Source: Caenispirillum bisanense
GTDB lineage: Bacteria > Pseudomonadota > Alphaproteobacteria > Rhodospirillales > Rhodospirillaceae
NCBI RefSeq assembly: GCF_039523075.1
Contig: NZ_BAAAEP010000002.1
Location: 169,370 to 233,369, forward strand
Reading direction: 5' to 3'
DNA: 64,000 bases
The translations under genes were made by a program, and so were the position numbers. The first letter of the stretch is position 1, and every line of letters starts with the position of its first letter. The notes under the pieces are model-generated. The model worked only from the letters and a program-made list of their open reading frames with translations, had not been told where the DNA came from and did not search any database. This document shows positions 1 to 8,387 of this stretch, in pieces.

Positions 1-270
1 GGTGGTCTGCACCTTCGGCGACACGATGGTCACCTTGGCGCCGACGATGGTGTTCACCAGGGTGGACTTGCCGGCGTTGGGCGCCCCGAGGACGGCGATG
101 AAGCCGGCCCGCGTCGGCGCGTCGGGGTCTTCCTCGTCCTCTTCCTCGCCGTCGAGAGCGTCTTCGTCGTCGAAGTCGTCCTCGTCGTCGTCCCAGCCGC
201 CGGCGATGTCGTTCTCGTCGAAGTCTTCGTCCTCGGGACGGCCGTCGGCGGCGGTGTCGATGTTCGTCAT
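1..270 (-). CDS. era: GTPase Era, N-terminal part (cut by window edge)
   Basis: Era is an essential GTPase that binds 16S rRNA and helps 30S subunit maturation. The first 90 residues are present. The G1 P-loop GAPNAGKST lies at residues 62-70 and is followed by the switch I region ending VSPKVQTT. Classical Era proteins have only about 8-15 residues before G1. Here about 53 residues precede the GTPase core, and residues 11-50 are almost entirely Asp and Glu with a few Gly and Trp. The ATG overlaps the rnc stop (ATGA), so translation is probably coupled to rnc. The KH domain lies outside the window. Family assignment is firm; the role of the acidic extension is unknown. Confidence 0.95.
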   Translation of the reverse strand, partial: MTNIDTAADGRPEDEDFDENDIAGGWDDDEDDFDDEDALDGEEEDEEDPDAPTRAGFIAVLGAPNAGKSTLVNTIVGAKVTIVSPKVQTT

Positions 271-959
271 CCTTGCTTACTGACCCTGTCGATAAGCGCC
301 TCGGCGGCCATCTGTTCCGCCTTGCGCTTGGATGTTCCGGTACCGGTGGCCGGCGCCACCCCGTCGACGGCCACCTCCACCACGAAATGCGGCTCGTGCG
401 CCGGGCCGACGGTTTCCACCGTGCGATAGACCGGCAACGGCTTGCCCTGCCCCTGCGCCCATTCCTGCAGCGCCGTCTTGGCGTCCTTGGGCGGGCGCAC
501 CTCCGCTTCCATCAGCGGCGTGAAGCGGGTTTCCACGAAACGCCGCGCCGCGGCCAGGCCGCCGTCCAGATATAGGGCGCCGATCACCGCTTCGCAGATG
601 TCGGCCTTCAGGCTGGCGGAGTTGCGGGCGCCCGCCTCCTCCTCCCCGCGCGACAGCGACACGTGGGCGCCGAGGCCGAGGCCGTCGGCCACCACCACCA
701 GCGTTTCCTTGCGCACCAGCGCGGCGTGGCGGCGGGCGAGCTGGCCCTCCGCCTCCGCCGGGTAGCGCGACAGCAGCATGTCGGCGACGATCAGGCCGAG
801 CACGCGGTCGCCCAGGAACTCCAGCCGCTCGTAGCCGACCGGGAACGGCCCGCCGGAGCTGCGGTGGGCCAGCGCCTCCGCCAGCAGCTGCGGATTGCTG
901 AAGTGGTGACCGAGTCCCGCTTCCAAGCGGGCTCTGTCGGGTGTGGCGGCGGTCGCCAT
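267..959 (-). CDS. rnc: Ribonuclease III
   Basis: This double-strand-specific endoribonuclease processes rRNA precursors and structured mRNAs. The 230-residue length is normal. The RNase III signature ERLEFLGD is at residues 44-51, which places the metal ligands at E47 and D51. The second acidic pair is in the segment DICEAVIGALYLD. A double-stranded RNA-binding domain fills roughly the last 70 residues (ALQEWAQGQGKPLPVY and the conserved KRKAEQMAAEAL). It starts 4 bp after lepB and overlaps era by 4 bp, the widespread lepB-rnc-era operon. No missing residues are seen. Confidence 0.97.
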   Translation of the reverse strand: MATAATPDRARLEAGLGHHFSNPQLLAEALAHRSSGGPFPVGYERLEFLGDRVLGLIVADMLLSRYPAEAEGQLARRHAALVRKETLVVVADGLGLGAHVSLSRGEEEAGARNSASLKADICEAVIGALYLDGGLAAARRFVETRFTPLMEAEVRPPKDAKTALQEWAQGQGKPLPVYRTVETVGPAHEPHFVVEVAVDGVAPATGTGTSKRKAEQMAAEALIDRVSKQG

Positions 960-963
960 GGCA

Positions 964-1704
964 TCAGCCCACCGACTCGAAGAAACGGGACCAGCGGATG
1001 GAGCCCGGCCACTTCCACACTTCCCACAGGCGGGCGGTGCCGTCGGTGGAGAAGAACAGGATTTCCGCCCGCCCGACCATGTTCTCGAACGGCACGAAGC
1101 CGACGTTGCCGCGGCTGTCGTCGGAATTGTCGCGGTTGTCGCCCATCATGAAGTAATGGCCGGCCGGCACCACGAATTCCCGCGTGTCGTCGGTGATGCG
1201 GTCGTCGCTCATCTCGATGATGCGGTGCTGGGCGCCGCCGGGCAGCGTCTCCACATACTGGGCGAAACGGCGGGTGTTGCCCATGGGATCGCGGTCGACG
1301 AAATCCTCGATGCGCTCGCGCGGCACCACCTCGCCGTTGATGTAGAGGCGGCCTTCACGCATCTGGATGCGCTCGCCGGGCAGGCCGATGACGCGCTTGA
1401 TGTAGTCGGTCTTGTTGTCGCGCGGGAACTTGAACACGGCCACGTCTCCCCGTTCCGGCGGGCTCGCCAGCACCCGCCCGTCGATCGGCGCCAGGCCGAA
1501 GGGGAAGCTGTGCCGCGAGTAGCCGTAGGAATACTTGGAGACGAACAGATAGTCGCCGATCAGCAGGGACGGAATCATCGACCCTGAGGGAATGTTGAAC
1601 GGCTCGAAGGCCACCGTCCGCACGACGACGGCGATCAGGACGGCGTAGATGACCGTGCGGATCGTCTCGCCGAAGCCGCCAGACTTCTTCTTATCGCTGA
1701 ACAA
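964..1704 (-). CDS. lepB: Signal peptidase I
   Basis: This inner-membrane serine protease removes signal peptides from exported proteins. A single N-terminal membrane segment spans about residues 16-32. The catalytic Ser is S42 in the motif IPSGSMIPSL and the general-base Lys is K103 in DYIKRVIGLPGE. The conserved GDNRDNSDDSR box lies further on. The length of 246 residues is typical for alphaproteobacteria. The start appears to be TTG, 3 bp after a GAAGG purine run, and no in-frame ATG is closer. It leads the lepB-rnc-era group and probably has its own promoter in the gap after acpS. Confidence 0.96.
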   Translation of the reverse strand: MFSDKKKSGGFGETIRTVIYAVLIAVVVRTVAFEPFNIPSGSMIPSLLIGDYLFVSKYSYGYSRHSFPFGLAPIDGRVLASPPERGDVAVFKFPRDNKTDYIKRVIGLPGERIQMREGRLYINGEVVPRERIEDFVDRDPMGNTRRFAQYVETLPGGAQHRIIEMSDDRITDDTREFVVPAGHYFMMGDNRDNSDDSRGNVGFVPFENMVGRAEILFFSTDGTARLWEVWKWPGSIRWSRFFESVG

Positions 1705-1768
1705 GTGCCTTCACCTTGTTGATTAACAAAGCAATTTCAAGAATCACCCCACTCCACCCCCGGTCAGG

Positions 1769-1797
1769 ATCAAACCCCTCCGGGCGGCCGAAGTCAA
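1769..1797 (-). promoter_or_regulatory. Predicted promoter for lepB-rnc-era
   Basis: On the minus strand TTGACT (1797-1792) and TTTGAT (1774-1769) are separated by 17 bp, with 5/6 and 4/6 matches to the sigma-70 consensus. It sits in the 105-bp gap between acpS and lepB and would give a leader of about 60 nt. An AT-rich inverted repeat TTGTTGATTAACAA lies in that leader. Prediction from pattern only. Confidence 0.5.
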
Positions 1798-1809
1798 GGC
1801 ATCGCGCCG

Positions 1810-2232
1810 TCAGCCCCGGTCGGCCGGCACGGCGGTGATGATGACCATGGCTTCGGCGATAGGATATTCGTCGGTGAGCGTCAAGTTGATCTGCGCCGTC
1901 ATGCCGGGAGGAGTGATCTCCTTCAGCCGTTCGGCGGCCCCGCCGGTGAGCACCAGGGTGGGCTGGCCGGTGGGCAGGTTCACCACCCCCATGTCGCGCC
2001 AGTAGACCCCCTTGCGGAAGCCGGTGCCGAGCGCCTTCGACGCCGCTTCCTTGGCCGCATAGCGCTTGGCATAGGTGCCGGGGTACTGGCGGCCGGCGCC
2101 CTTGCGGCGTTCGGCCTTGGCGATTTCGGCATCGGTGAAGATGCGCCGGATGAACCGCTCGCCGAAGCGGTCGAGCGTCTGCTCGATGCGGCGGATGTCG
2201 ATGAGGTCGGTGCCGAGGCCGAGGATCATCAC
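1810..2232 (-). CDS. acpS: Holo-[acyl-carrier-protein] synthase
   Basis: AcpS transfers the 4'-phosphopantetheine arm of CoA to a Ser of apo-ACP, activating it for fatty acid and lipid A synthesis. The N-terminal motif GLGTDLIDIRRIE carries the metal-binding Asp, and the segment YAKRYAAKEAASKALGTG is the second hallmark. The length of 140 residues is normal. The reading frame can start at GTG (2232) or at the ATG one codon later. It lies downstream of the DUF2062 gene and upstream of lepB, a usual alphaproteobacterial position. Confidence 0.95.
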   Translation of the reverse strand: MMILGLGTDLIDIRRIEQTLDRFGERFIRRIFTDAEIAKAERRKGAGRQYPGTYAKRYAAKEAASKALGTGFRKGVYWRDMGVVNLPTGQPTLVLTGGAAERLKEITPPGMTAQINLTLTDEYPIAEAMVIITAVPADRG

Positions 2233-2278
2233 GCTGTCGTCTCCTGCTGTCGCTGCCGCGCGCCGCCGCCGGGCCGGC

Positions 2279-2893
2279 TCAGTCGCCGCGCCCGCCGCCG
2301 CCGGCCGGCTGGCCGGTCAGGGCGGCGAGCCGCTCCAGCCGCCGCATGGCGCGCATGCGTTCATACGATGCCAGAACGCGCTTGATCGGCAGATAGAACA
2401 CGAACCACACGATCACCGCCCACGGCAGCGAGCCGACGAACATCGGCCACCACACCGGCCACACGCTCTGCATCAGCAGGGTGCCGTCCAGGCTGACCAC
2501 CCCCTGCCACAGGGCGTTGAACAGGTCGGCGAAATCCAGGTGGTGGACCGACTGGGCGCGGCCGCCGAGCAGGAAGTTGCCGGTGTGCCAGCTCGCCACC
2601 CAGATGAAGGGGAAGGTCCACGGGTTGCCCACCGCCGTGCCGATGGCGGAGGCGATGAGGTTGCCGCGCATCATCCAGGCGGCCATGGCGGCCAGCAGGA
2701 AGTGGAACCCGACCATGGGCAGGATCGACACCGCGGCGCCGCAGGCAAAGCCGGCCGCCACGGCGGCGGCGGAACCCTGCAGGCGCGACAGTTTCAGGGC
2801 ATAGAGACGGCCCGACCGCCGCCACCCCAGGCGCGGCCAGAAGAAGTCCCGCAGCTTTCGGAAGAATGTCTTGGGGACGCGGCGCTTGAACAT
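2279..2893 (-). CDS. DUF2062 inner-membrane protein
   Basis: The 204-residue protein has a basic N-terminus, then hydrophobic segments at about residues 40-70 and 75-105 and another near 150-175. The stretch GNPWTFPFIWVASWHTGN is typical of the DUF2062 family. The biochemical function of this family is not established; proteins of this type sit in the inner membrane, and some larger homologues are fused to glycosyltransferases. It lies between rsh and acpS in an operon-like row, in a place where related genomes often carry pyrE or pdxJ. I infer cotranscription from spacing only. Confidence 0.85.
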   Translation of the reverse strand: MFKRRVPKTFFRKLRDFFWPRLGWRRSGRLYALKLSRLQGSAAAVAAGFACGAAVSILPMVGFHFLLAAMAAWMMRGNLIASAIGTAVGNPWTFPFIWVASWHTGNFLLGGRAQSVHHLDFADLFNALWQGVVSLDGTLLMQSVWPVWWPMFVGSLPWAVIVWFVFYLPIKRVLASYERMRAMRRLERLAALTGQPAGGGGRGD

Positions 2894-2993
2894 GGGGGGA
2901 CGGTGGTCCTGACGGCGGCGAAGGTGAAGGGGACACGGCGGCTGCAGGATGCCTCAGCCGTCAGCGGTTGTCCCCCATCCCCGCCAACGCCTG

Positions 2994-5180
2994 TCATTGC
3001 CGCGCCCGTTCCACGGTATTCACCGCCGCATTGGCGCGAAGCGCGGCGATGATATTGGTCAGATGCTTAACATCCCGCACCTCGATGTCCATCAGCATGT
3101 CGAAGAAATCGGTGGTGCGGTTGAGAATTTTCAGATTCGTAATGTTCCCGAGGTTCTTCGCGATCACGGTGGACAGGGTGCCGAGGGTGCCCGGCTCGTT
3201 CGCCACCACCATCTTCACCCGCCCGATATGCGTGCGGGCGCCGCTTTCCCCTTCCCACGCCAGGTCCAGCCAGCGTTCCGGCTCGTCCGAGAACTGCTCC
3301 AGCTGGTCGCAGTCGATGGTGTGGATGGTGACGCCGCGCCCGGTGGTCACGATGCCGACGATCCGGTCGCCGGGCAAGGGGTGACAGCAGCGGGCGTAAT
3401 GGACCGCCATGCCGGGGATCAGGCCCTTGATGTGCAGGGCGCCGGTGCCCTCGGGCTTGCGCTCGCGGTCCATGGGCCGGTGCTCGGCGGCCGAGGGCTG
3501 GGAGCGGCGGCGGCGGAAGAACGACACCACGTTCTCGATGCGCGACTGCTTGACGCCGGGATAGACCGCCGCCAGCACCTCCTGCGCCGTGTGGGTGCCC
3601 TCGCCCACCACGGCATAGAGGTCTTCCACCGAGTCGACCTTGAAGCGGCGCAGCACGCCCTCCAGGCCCTTTTCCGTCAGGTCGTAGCCTTCGTGCCGGA
3701 AGGCGCGGGTCAGCAGCTGGCGCCCCAGTTCCAGGTACTGGGCGCGGGCCTGGCTGCGGATGAAGCGGCGGATGCGGGCGCGGGCCTTGCCGGTGGCGAC
3801 GAAGCGTTCCCACTCCGGCGACGGCGTCTGCGCCTTCGAGGTGATGATGTCGACCTGATCGCCGTTCTTCAGCACCGTGCGCAGCGGCACCATGCGGCCG
3901 TTGACCTTGGCGCCGACGCAGGTGTCGCCCACCTGGGTGTGGACGGCATAGGCGAAGTCCACCGGGCAGGCGCCTGACGGCAGGGCGATGAAGTCGCCCT
4001 TCGGGGTGAAGCAGAACACCTGGTCCTGGAACATCTCAAGCTTGGTGTGCTCAAGAAATTCCTCGGGGCCGGAGGCGTGCTCCAGGATTTCCAGCAGTTC
4101 GCGCAGCCAGCGGTACTGCCGCCCCTCCATGTTGGGCGAGCCGCCCTGCTTGTAGGACCAGTGCGCGGCGACGCCCAGCTCGGCGATCTCGTGCATCTCG
4201 CGGGTGCGGATCTGCACCTCGATGCGGTGCTTCTCCGGCCCGATGATGCCGGTGTGCAGCGACTTGTAGCCGTTGGGCTTGGGGGTCGAGATGTAGTCCT
4301 TGAACCGCCCCGGCACCATGGGATAGGAGCCATGGATGATGCCGAGCGCCCGGTAGCAGTCCTCGACATTGTTGACGATGACGCGGAAGGCCATGATGTC
4401 CGACAGCTGCTCGAACGCCACGTCCTTCATCTGCATCTTGCGCCAGATGCTGTAGGGGGTCTTTTCGCGCCCCGACAGTTCCACCTCGGTCAGGCCGTTC
4501 TCGGCCAGCACGCCGGTGAGTTCCGACAAGATGCGCTTGACCAGATCACCGCCCTGCTCGCGCAGGTACTTGAGGCGGGTCATGATGGACTCGCGGGCGT
4601 CGGGGTGCAGTTCCGCGAACGCCCGGTCCTCCAGCTCCATCTTCCAGGCGTCCATGCCGATGCGTTCGGCCAGGGGCGCGTAGATCTCCATGGTCTCGGC
4701 GGCGATGCGCTGCCGCTTTTCCGGCTTCTTGATGTAGTGGAGCGTGCGCATGTTGTGCAGGCGGTCGGCCAGCTTCACCAGCAGCACGCGGATGTCCTCC
4801 GACATGGCCAGCAGCAGCTTGCGGAAGTTCTCCGCCTGCTTGGCCGAGTCGGACGTCAGTTCGATGCGGGTGAGCTTGGTGACGCCGTCCACCAGCCGCG
4901 CCACCTGGATGCCGAAGAGCTTCTCGATCTCTTCCAGCGTCGCCGGGGTGTCTTCGATGGTGTCGTGCAGCAGCGCCGTGACGATGGAGGCGCTGTCCAG
5001 ACGGTAGTCCGTCAGGATGCCGGCGACCTCCACCGGATGGGAGAAATAGGGGTCGCCGGAGGCCCGCAGCTGCGAGCCGTGCATCTTCATGGCATAGACG
5101 TAGGCCCGGTTGAGCAGGTCTTCGTCGGCCTGGGGATCATAGGAGCTGACACGCTCCACCAGTTCGAACTGGCGCATCAT
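2994..5180 (-). CDS. rsh: Bifunctional (p)ppGpp synthetase/hydrolase (Rsh)
   Basis: This enzyme makes and degrades the stringent-response alarmones pppGpp and ppGpp. The HD hydrolase domain is intact, with the HDTIEDT motif at residues 72-78. The synthetase domain follows and contains GRFKDYISTPKPNGYKSLHT. The RFKD form is the RXKD motif of bifunctional Rel/SpoT enzymes, not the EXDD of monofunctional RelA. A TGS domain (FTPKGDFIALPSGACPVDFA) and a C-terminal ACT domain (ANEPGTLGTLSTVI) complete a 728-residue full-length protein. It lies downstream of rpoZ, as in many alphaproteobacteria. It is probably the only long Rsh in the genome. Confidence 0.96.
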   Translation of the reverse strand: MMRQFELVERVSSYDPQADEDLLNRAYVYAMKMHGSQLRASGDPYFSHPVEVAGILTDYRLDSASIVTALLHDTIEDTPATLEEIEKLFGIQVARLVDGVTKLTRIELTSDSAKQAENFRKLLLAMSEDIRVLLVKLADRLHNMRTLHYIKKPEKRQRIAAETMEIYAPLAERIGMDAWKMELEDRAFAELHPDARESIMTRLKYLREQGGDLVKRILSELTGVLAENGLTEVELSGREKTPYSIWRKMQMKDVAFEQLSDIMAFRVIVNNVEDCYRALGIIHGSYPMVPGRFKDYISTPKPNGYKSLHTGIIGPEKHRIEVQIRTREMHEIAELGVAAHWSYKQGGSPNMEGRQYRWLRELLEILEHASGPEEFLEHTKLEMFQDQVFCFTPKGDFIALPSGACPVDFAYAVHTQVGDTCVGAKVNGRMVPLRTVLKNGDQVDIITSKAQTPSPEWERFVATGKARARIRRFIRSQARAQYLELGRQLLTRAFRHEGYDLTEKGLEGVLRRFKVDSVEDLYAVVGEGTHTAQEVLAAVYPGVKQSRIENVVSFFRRRRSQPSAAEHRPMDRERKPEGTGALHIKGLIPGMAVHYARCCHPLPGDRIVGIVTTGRGVTIHTIDCDQLEQFSDEPERWLDLAWEGESGARTHIGRVKMVVANEPGTLGTLSTVIAKNLGNITNLKILNRTTDFFDMLMDIEVRDVKHLTNIIAALRANAAVNTVERARQ

Positions 5181-5303
5181 GGCGAATGAGCCTCCGCCGG
5201 GGCGGCGGCACCGGCATCACCGGCACCGCCGTCGAGGGGCTGGGCAGAAACCCGAAACGGGGGGCACCCCTCATGCGCCATCATCACCTCTCCGACCGGA
5301 CTG

Positions 5304-5765
5304 TCAGAGTTCCTCGTCGGCTTCGTCCTCGCCCACACCTTCCGTGTCGTCGATGGCTTCCTCCACCCCCATGTCCTCGGCGGACAGGGCATCGGCTTCC
5401 TCGTCGAGGGTGGAGCTTTCCTCTTCGATCGACAGCGCGTCGGCGTCGATCTCTTCCAGGTCGGAGGCGGCGCCCAGTTCGCTCGCCAGCTGGCGGGCTT
5501 CCAGGTGCTCGAACTCGTCTTCCTCCAGCTCGTCCACTTCCACGTGGCGCTGCAGGCTCTGGATCACGCCGTTGCGCAGCGCGTCGGTCTGCACGGTGTC
5601 CTCGGCGATTTCACGCAGGGCGACGACCGGGTTCTTGTCGTTGTCGCGGTCGACGGTCAGCGGCGAACCGGCGGTGACGTCCCGCGACCGCTGGGCGGCC
5701 AGGAGCACCAGCTCGAAACGGTTGGGGACCTTGAGAACGCAATCTTCGACGGTAACGCGGGCCAT
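5304..5765 (-). CDS. rpoZ: RNA polymerase omega subunit
   Basis: Omega assists assembly of the beta-prime subunit and can bind ppGpp, which fits its position next to rsh. The first 70 or so residues are a normal omega fold (MARVTVEDCVLKVPNRFELV, then NPVVALREIAE). Beyond about residue 75 the protein continues for almost 80 residues of Glu/Asp-rich low-complexity sequence. The 153 residues compare with about 90 in E. coli. The tail resembles the acidic extension on Era in the same gene group. A good sigma-70 promoter precedes it. Confidence 0.95.
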   Translation of the reverse strand: MARVTVEDCVLKVPNRFELVLLAAQRSRDVTAGSPLTVDRDNDKNPVVALREIAEDTVQTDALRNGVIQSLQRHVEVDELEEDEFEHLEARQLASELGAASDLEEIDADALSIEEESSTLDEEADALSAEDMGVEEAIDDTEGVGEDEADEEL

Positions 5766-5801
5766 CGAGCACTCCAGAACACAGAGACGGAAAGGAAGGA
5801 C

Positions 5802-5830
5802 TATATATTGGGGGTGCGGGGTGAAAGCAA
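5802..5830 (-). promoter_or_regulatory. Predicted promoter for the rpoZ operon
   Basis: On the minus strand TTGCTT (5830-5825), a 17-bp spacer and TATATA (5807-5802) form one of the better sigma-70-like promoters in the window, about 40 bp upstream of the rpoZ start. The AT-rich -10 stands out from the GC-rich surroundings. Confidence 0.65.
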
Positions 5831-5845
5831 GGGATTATGCCGTCT

Positions 5846-6370
5846 TCACCCGCCCGGCGAGCGCTCCGGCAGCGGTTCGCAGGCGGCGATGTCGGCCGCC
5901 GGCAGGCCGGCGATGAGGCGGTCGAGCGGGTGGCCGTCGCGGGGGTCCGCCCAGTCCGGCGCCACGTCGCGCAGGGGCAGCAGGACGAAGGCGCGGTCCT
6001 GCAGGCGCGGGTGCGGCACCACCACGTTGCCGTCGCAGACCAAGGTGCCGTGGGCGATGAGGTCGAGGTCGAGCGGCCGCGGCGCGTTGGGCACGCTGCG
6101 CACCCGGCCGAACGCCTCCTCCACCGCATGCAGCAGGGCGAGCAGGGCCGGTGCCGACAGGTCCGTCTCCACCCGCGCCACGGCATTGACGTACCACGGC
6201 TGGTCAGACGGCGGCCAAGGCGGCGTACGGTAGAAGCGCGACAGCGCCGCCACCCGCACCCCGCGCGCCGCCACCTCCGCCAGCGCCGCTTCCAGGGTTT
6301 CGGCCGGTCCGCCGAAGCGGCTCGGCAGGTTGGCGCCCAGGGCGATGAGGATGGGGGCAGCGGACGTCAA
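5846..6370 (-). CDS. folK: 2-amino-4-hydroxy-6-hydroxymethyldihydropteridine pyrophosphokinase
   Basis: HPPK transfers pyrophosphate from ATP to 6-hydroxymethyl-dihydropterin in folate synthesis. The hallmarks are ALGANLPSRFG near the N-terminus, SRFYRTPPWPPSDQPWYVNA, and RPLDLDLIAHG, which carries the two metal-binding Asp residues; PHPRLQDRAFVLLPL follows. The length of 174 residues is normal. The start is TTG, 9 bp after an AAGGAG ribosome-binding site. It sits upstream of the rpoZ operon, a common alphaproteobacterial arrangement. Confidence 0.95.
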   Translation of the reverse strand: MTSAAPILIALGANLPSRFGGPAETLEAALAEVAARGVRVAALSRFYRTPPWPPSDQPWYVNAVARVETDLSAPALLALLHAVEEAFGRVRSVPNAPRPLDLDLIAHGTLVCDGNVVVPHPRLQDRAFVLLPLRDVAPDWADPRDGHPLDRLIAGLPAADIAACEPLPERSPGG

Positions 6371-6583
6371 CGCAGCGGCTCCTTGAAACGTAGGGTGAAT
6401 GGGGAGGTCCCGCCTTGCGGAGCGACCGGCGCGACCTTACCCTCTAGGCACGGTTGCGGTTGAACGACCGCCGCCGTGGTTCGCGGAATAATGGCGCGAG
6501 CCATGGACGATTGCATATTCCCGCCGCCCTGCGGGGCGGGCTCGTCGATTTGGCGACGAAATCATTTCAGAAGGACGCCGACA

Positions 6584-7210
6584 ATGATCTTTTACCCGTC
6601 GGAACGCATAGCCTTGTTCATAGACGGCTCCAACCTTTACGCCGCCGCGCGGGCGTTGGGCTTCGACATCGATTACAAACGCCTGCTGGAGCTGTTCGCC
6701 GCCAAGGGGCGCATGATTCGCGCCTTCTACTATACGGCACTGGTGGAGGACCAGGAGTATTCCCCCATCCGGCCGCTGGTCGACTGGCTGGACTACAACG
6801 GCTACACCATGGTCACCAAGCCGACCAAGGAATTCACCGACGCCGCCGGCCGCCGCAAGATCAAGGGCAACATGGACATCGAGCTGGCCATCGACGTGAT
6901 GGAGATGGCCGAGCATGTGGACCACATTGTGCTGTTCTCCGGCGACGGCGATTTCCGCCGGCTGGTGGAGGCGGTGCAGCGCAAGGGCGTGCGGGTGACG
7001 GTGGTGTCCACCGTGCGTTCCCAGCCGCCCATGGTGGCCGACGAACTGCGCCGGCAGGCCGACAATTTCGTCGAACTGCTGGACCTGGAACCGTCCATCA
7101 GCCGCGTGGTGCCGCACCGCCAGCCGCCCTCGCCCGCCGCCCCGCCGCCGCCGCCGCCGCCGACGGCATCCGGCAGCAGCACCGGCGGCCCGACGCAGGG
7201 CGACGGCTGA
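6584..7210 (+). CDS. NYN-domain (LabA/DUF88-type) putative ribonuclease
   Basis: This is a PIN-like NYN-domain protein; relatives act on RNA, but the substrate here is unknown. The acidic metal-site motifs are FIDGSNLYAAA (residues 10-20), NMDIELAIDVME and LFSGDGDF, so a catalytic site looks complete. The fold occupies about residues 8-170, and a Pro-rich tail with a run of prolines ends the protein (208 residues). I chose the ATG at 6584 because AAGGA lies 8 bp before it; the frame is open further upstream without a good site. It is the only plus-strand gene among 22 kb of minus-strand core genes and converges on lpxB with 7 bp between stops. Confidence 0.88.
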   Translation: MIFYPSERIALFIDGSNLYAAARALGFDIDYKRLLELFAAKGRMIRAFYYTALVEDQEYSPIRPLVDWLDYNGYTMVTKPTKEFTDAAGRRKIKGNMDIELAIDVMEMAEHVDHIVLFSGDGDFRRLVEAVQRKGVRVTVVSTVRSQPPMVADELRRQADNFVELLDLEPSISRVVPHRQPPSPAAPPPPPPPTASGSSTGGPTQGDG

Positions 7211-7217
7211 CGGCCGC

Positions 7218-8387
7218 TTACGCCGCCCGCCGCATGTGCTCCAGCACCACCGCCGCAGCCCGTTCCGACGGGCTGCCGGCGCCGCCGCGGAAGGCGGCCA
7301 GGGCTTCGGCGAAGCCGGCGCGCTCCGCCTCGCGGGCCGCCGGGTCGTCGAGCAGGCGGGCGGTTTCCGCCGCCACCCGGTCGGCGGTGCAGTCCTCCTG
7401 CAGCAGTTCCGGCACCACGGCGCGGTCCAGGATCAGGTTCACCAGGTTGACGAAGCGCACCGTCACGAAGCGGCGGAACAGCCACGCCGACAGCGGCGAC
7501 ACCCGATAGGCCACCAGATGTGGCAGCCCCGCCATGGCCAGCTCCAGCGCCACGGTGCCGGAGGCCGCCATGGCGGCATCGGCGGCGGCGAAGGCATCGT
7601 AGCGGGCGCCCTGGCCGCGCACGAGGGTGACCGGCACCGGCCAGTCGGCCACGGCCTGCCCGACCACCTCCGCCACCGTCGCCACGGTGGGGATCACCAC
7701 CCGCAGGCCGGGGCGCACGGGCGCCAGCCGCTCGACCGCCGCGCGGAACACCGGCAGCAGGCGCGACACCTCCACCCGCCGGCTGCCGGGCAGCACGCAC
7801 AGCAGCGGGGCCTCTGGCGGGATGCCGTGGGAGGCGCGGAACCCGGCGCCATCGCCCTGCCCGGCCCCGCTTTCGATGATCGAGTGGCCGACATGGCTGC
7901 AGGCGAGGCCGTGCTTCTCGAAATAGGGCGGCTCGTTCGGCAGCAGGCACATGAGATGGTCGACCCGCTCCGCCACCGATTTCGCCCGCTTCTCCTTCCA
8001 CGCCCACACCATGGGGGCGACGTAGTGGATCTGCGGCAGCCGCAGGCCGCGCTTGCGCACGGCGGCGTGCAGGCGGCCGGTGAAGCCCCAGCTGTCGACC
8101 GTCACCAGCACGTCGGGCTTCAGGCGCTCGATGGCGTCCACCGTTTCGCGCACGATCTGCAGGATGCGGCGGGCCTTGGGCAGCACCTCCAGGAACCCCA
8201 TGACCGCCAGTTCCGACAGATCGTGCAGGCTGTCGAGCCCCTGCTCCTGCATGCTCTCGCCGCCGATGCCGGCAAAGCGCACCTGACCGCCGGTGGCCTG
8301 CCGCAGCGCGTGCATCAGCCGGGCGCCGAGCAGGTCGCCGGAGGGCTCGCCGGTGACGATGTAGACCAGCGGCGCGTCGTCGCTCAT
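7218..8387 (-). CDS. lpxB: Lipid-A-disaccharide synthase
   Basis: LpxB joins lipid X and UDP-2,3-diacylglucosamine into the lipid A disaccharide at the inner membrane. The protein (389 residues) begins MSDDAPLVYIVTGEPSGD, with the family's GEPSGD motif. It continues with GFLEVLPKARRI, VDSWGFTGR and IHYVAPMVWAWKEKRA, and the C-terminal donor-binding region AASGTVALELAMAGLPHLVAYR is intact. The ATG overlaps the lpxI stop as ATGA. It closes the lpx part of the operon. Confidence 0.96.
   Translation of the reverse strand: MSDDAPLVYIVTGEPSGDLLGARLMHALRQATGGQVRFAGIGGESMQEQGLDSLHDLSELAVMGFLEVLPKARRILQIVRETVDAIERLKPDVLVTVDSWGFTGRLHAAVRKRGLRLPQIHYVAPMVWAWKEKRAKSVAERVDHLMCLLPNEPPYFEKHGLACSHVGHSIIESGAGQGDGAGFRASHGIPPEAPLLCVLPGSRRVEVSRLLPVFRAAVERLAPVRPGLRVVIPTVATVAEVVGQAVADWPVPVTLVRGQGARYDAFAAADAAMAASGTVALELAMAGLPHLVAYRVSPLSAWLFRRFVTVRFVNLVNLILDRAVVPELLQEDCTADRVAAETARLLDDPAAREAERAGFAEALAAFRGGAGSPSERAAAVVLEHMRRAA

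Noticed and set aside
121..240. GTC/TCG-rich simple repeat as a microsatellite
   Set aside because: It is the coding sequence for the Asp/Glu-rich N-terminus of Era and is in frame throughout.
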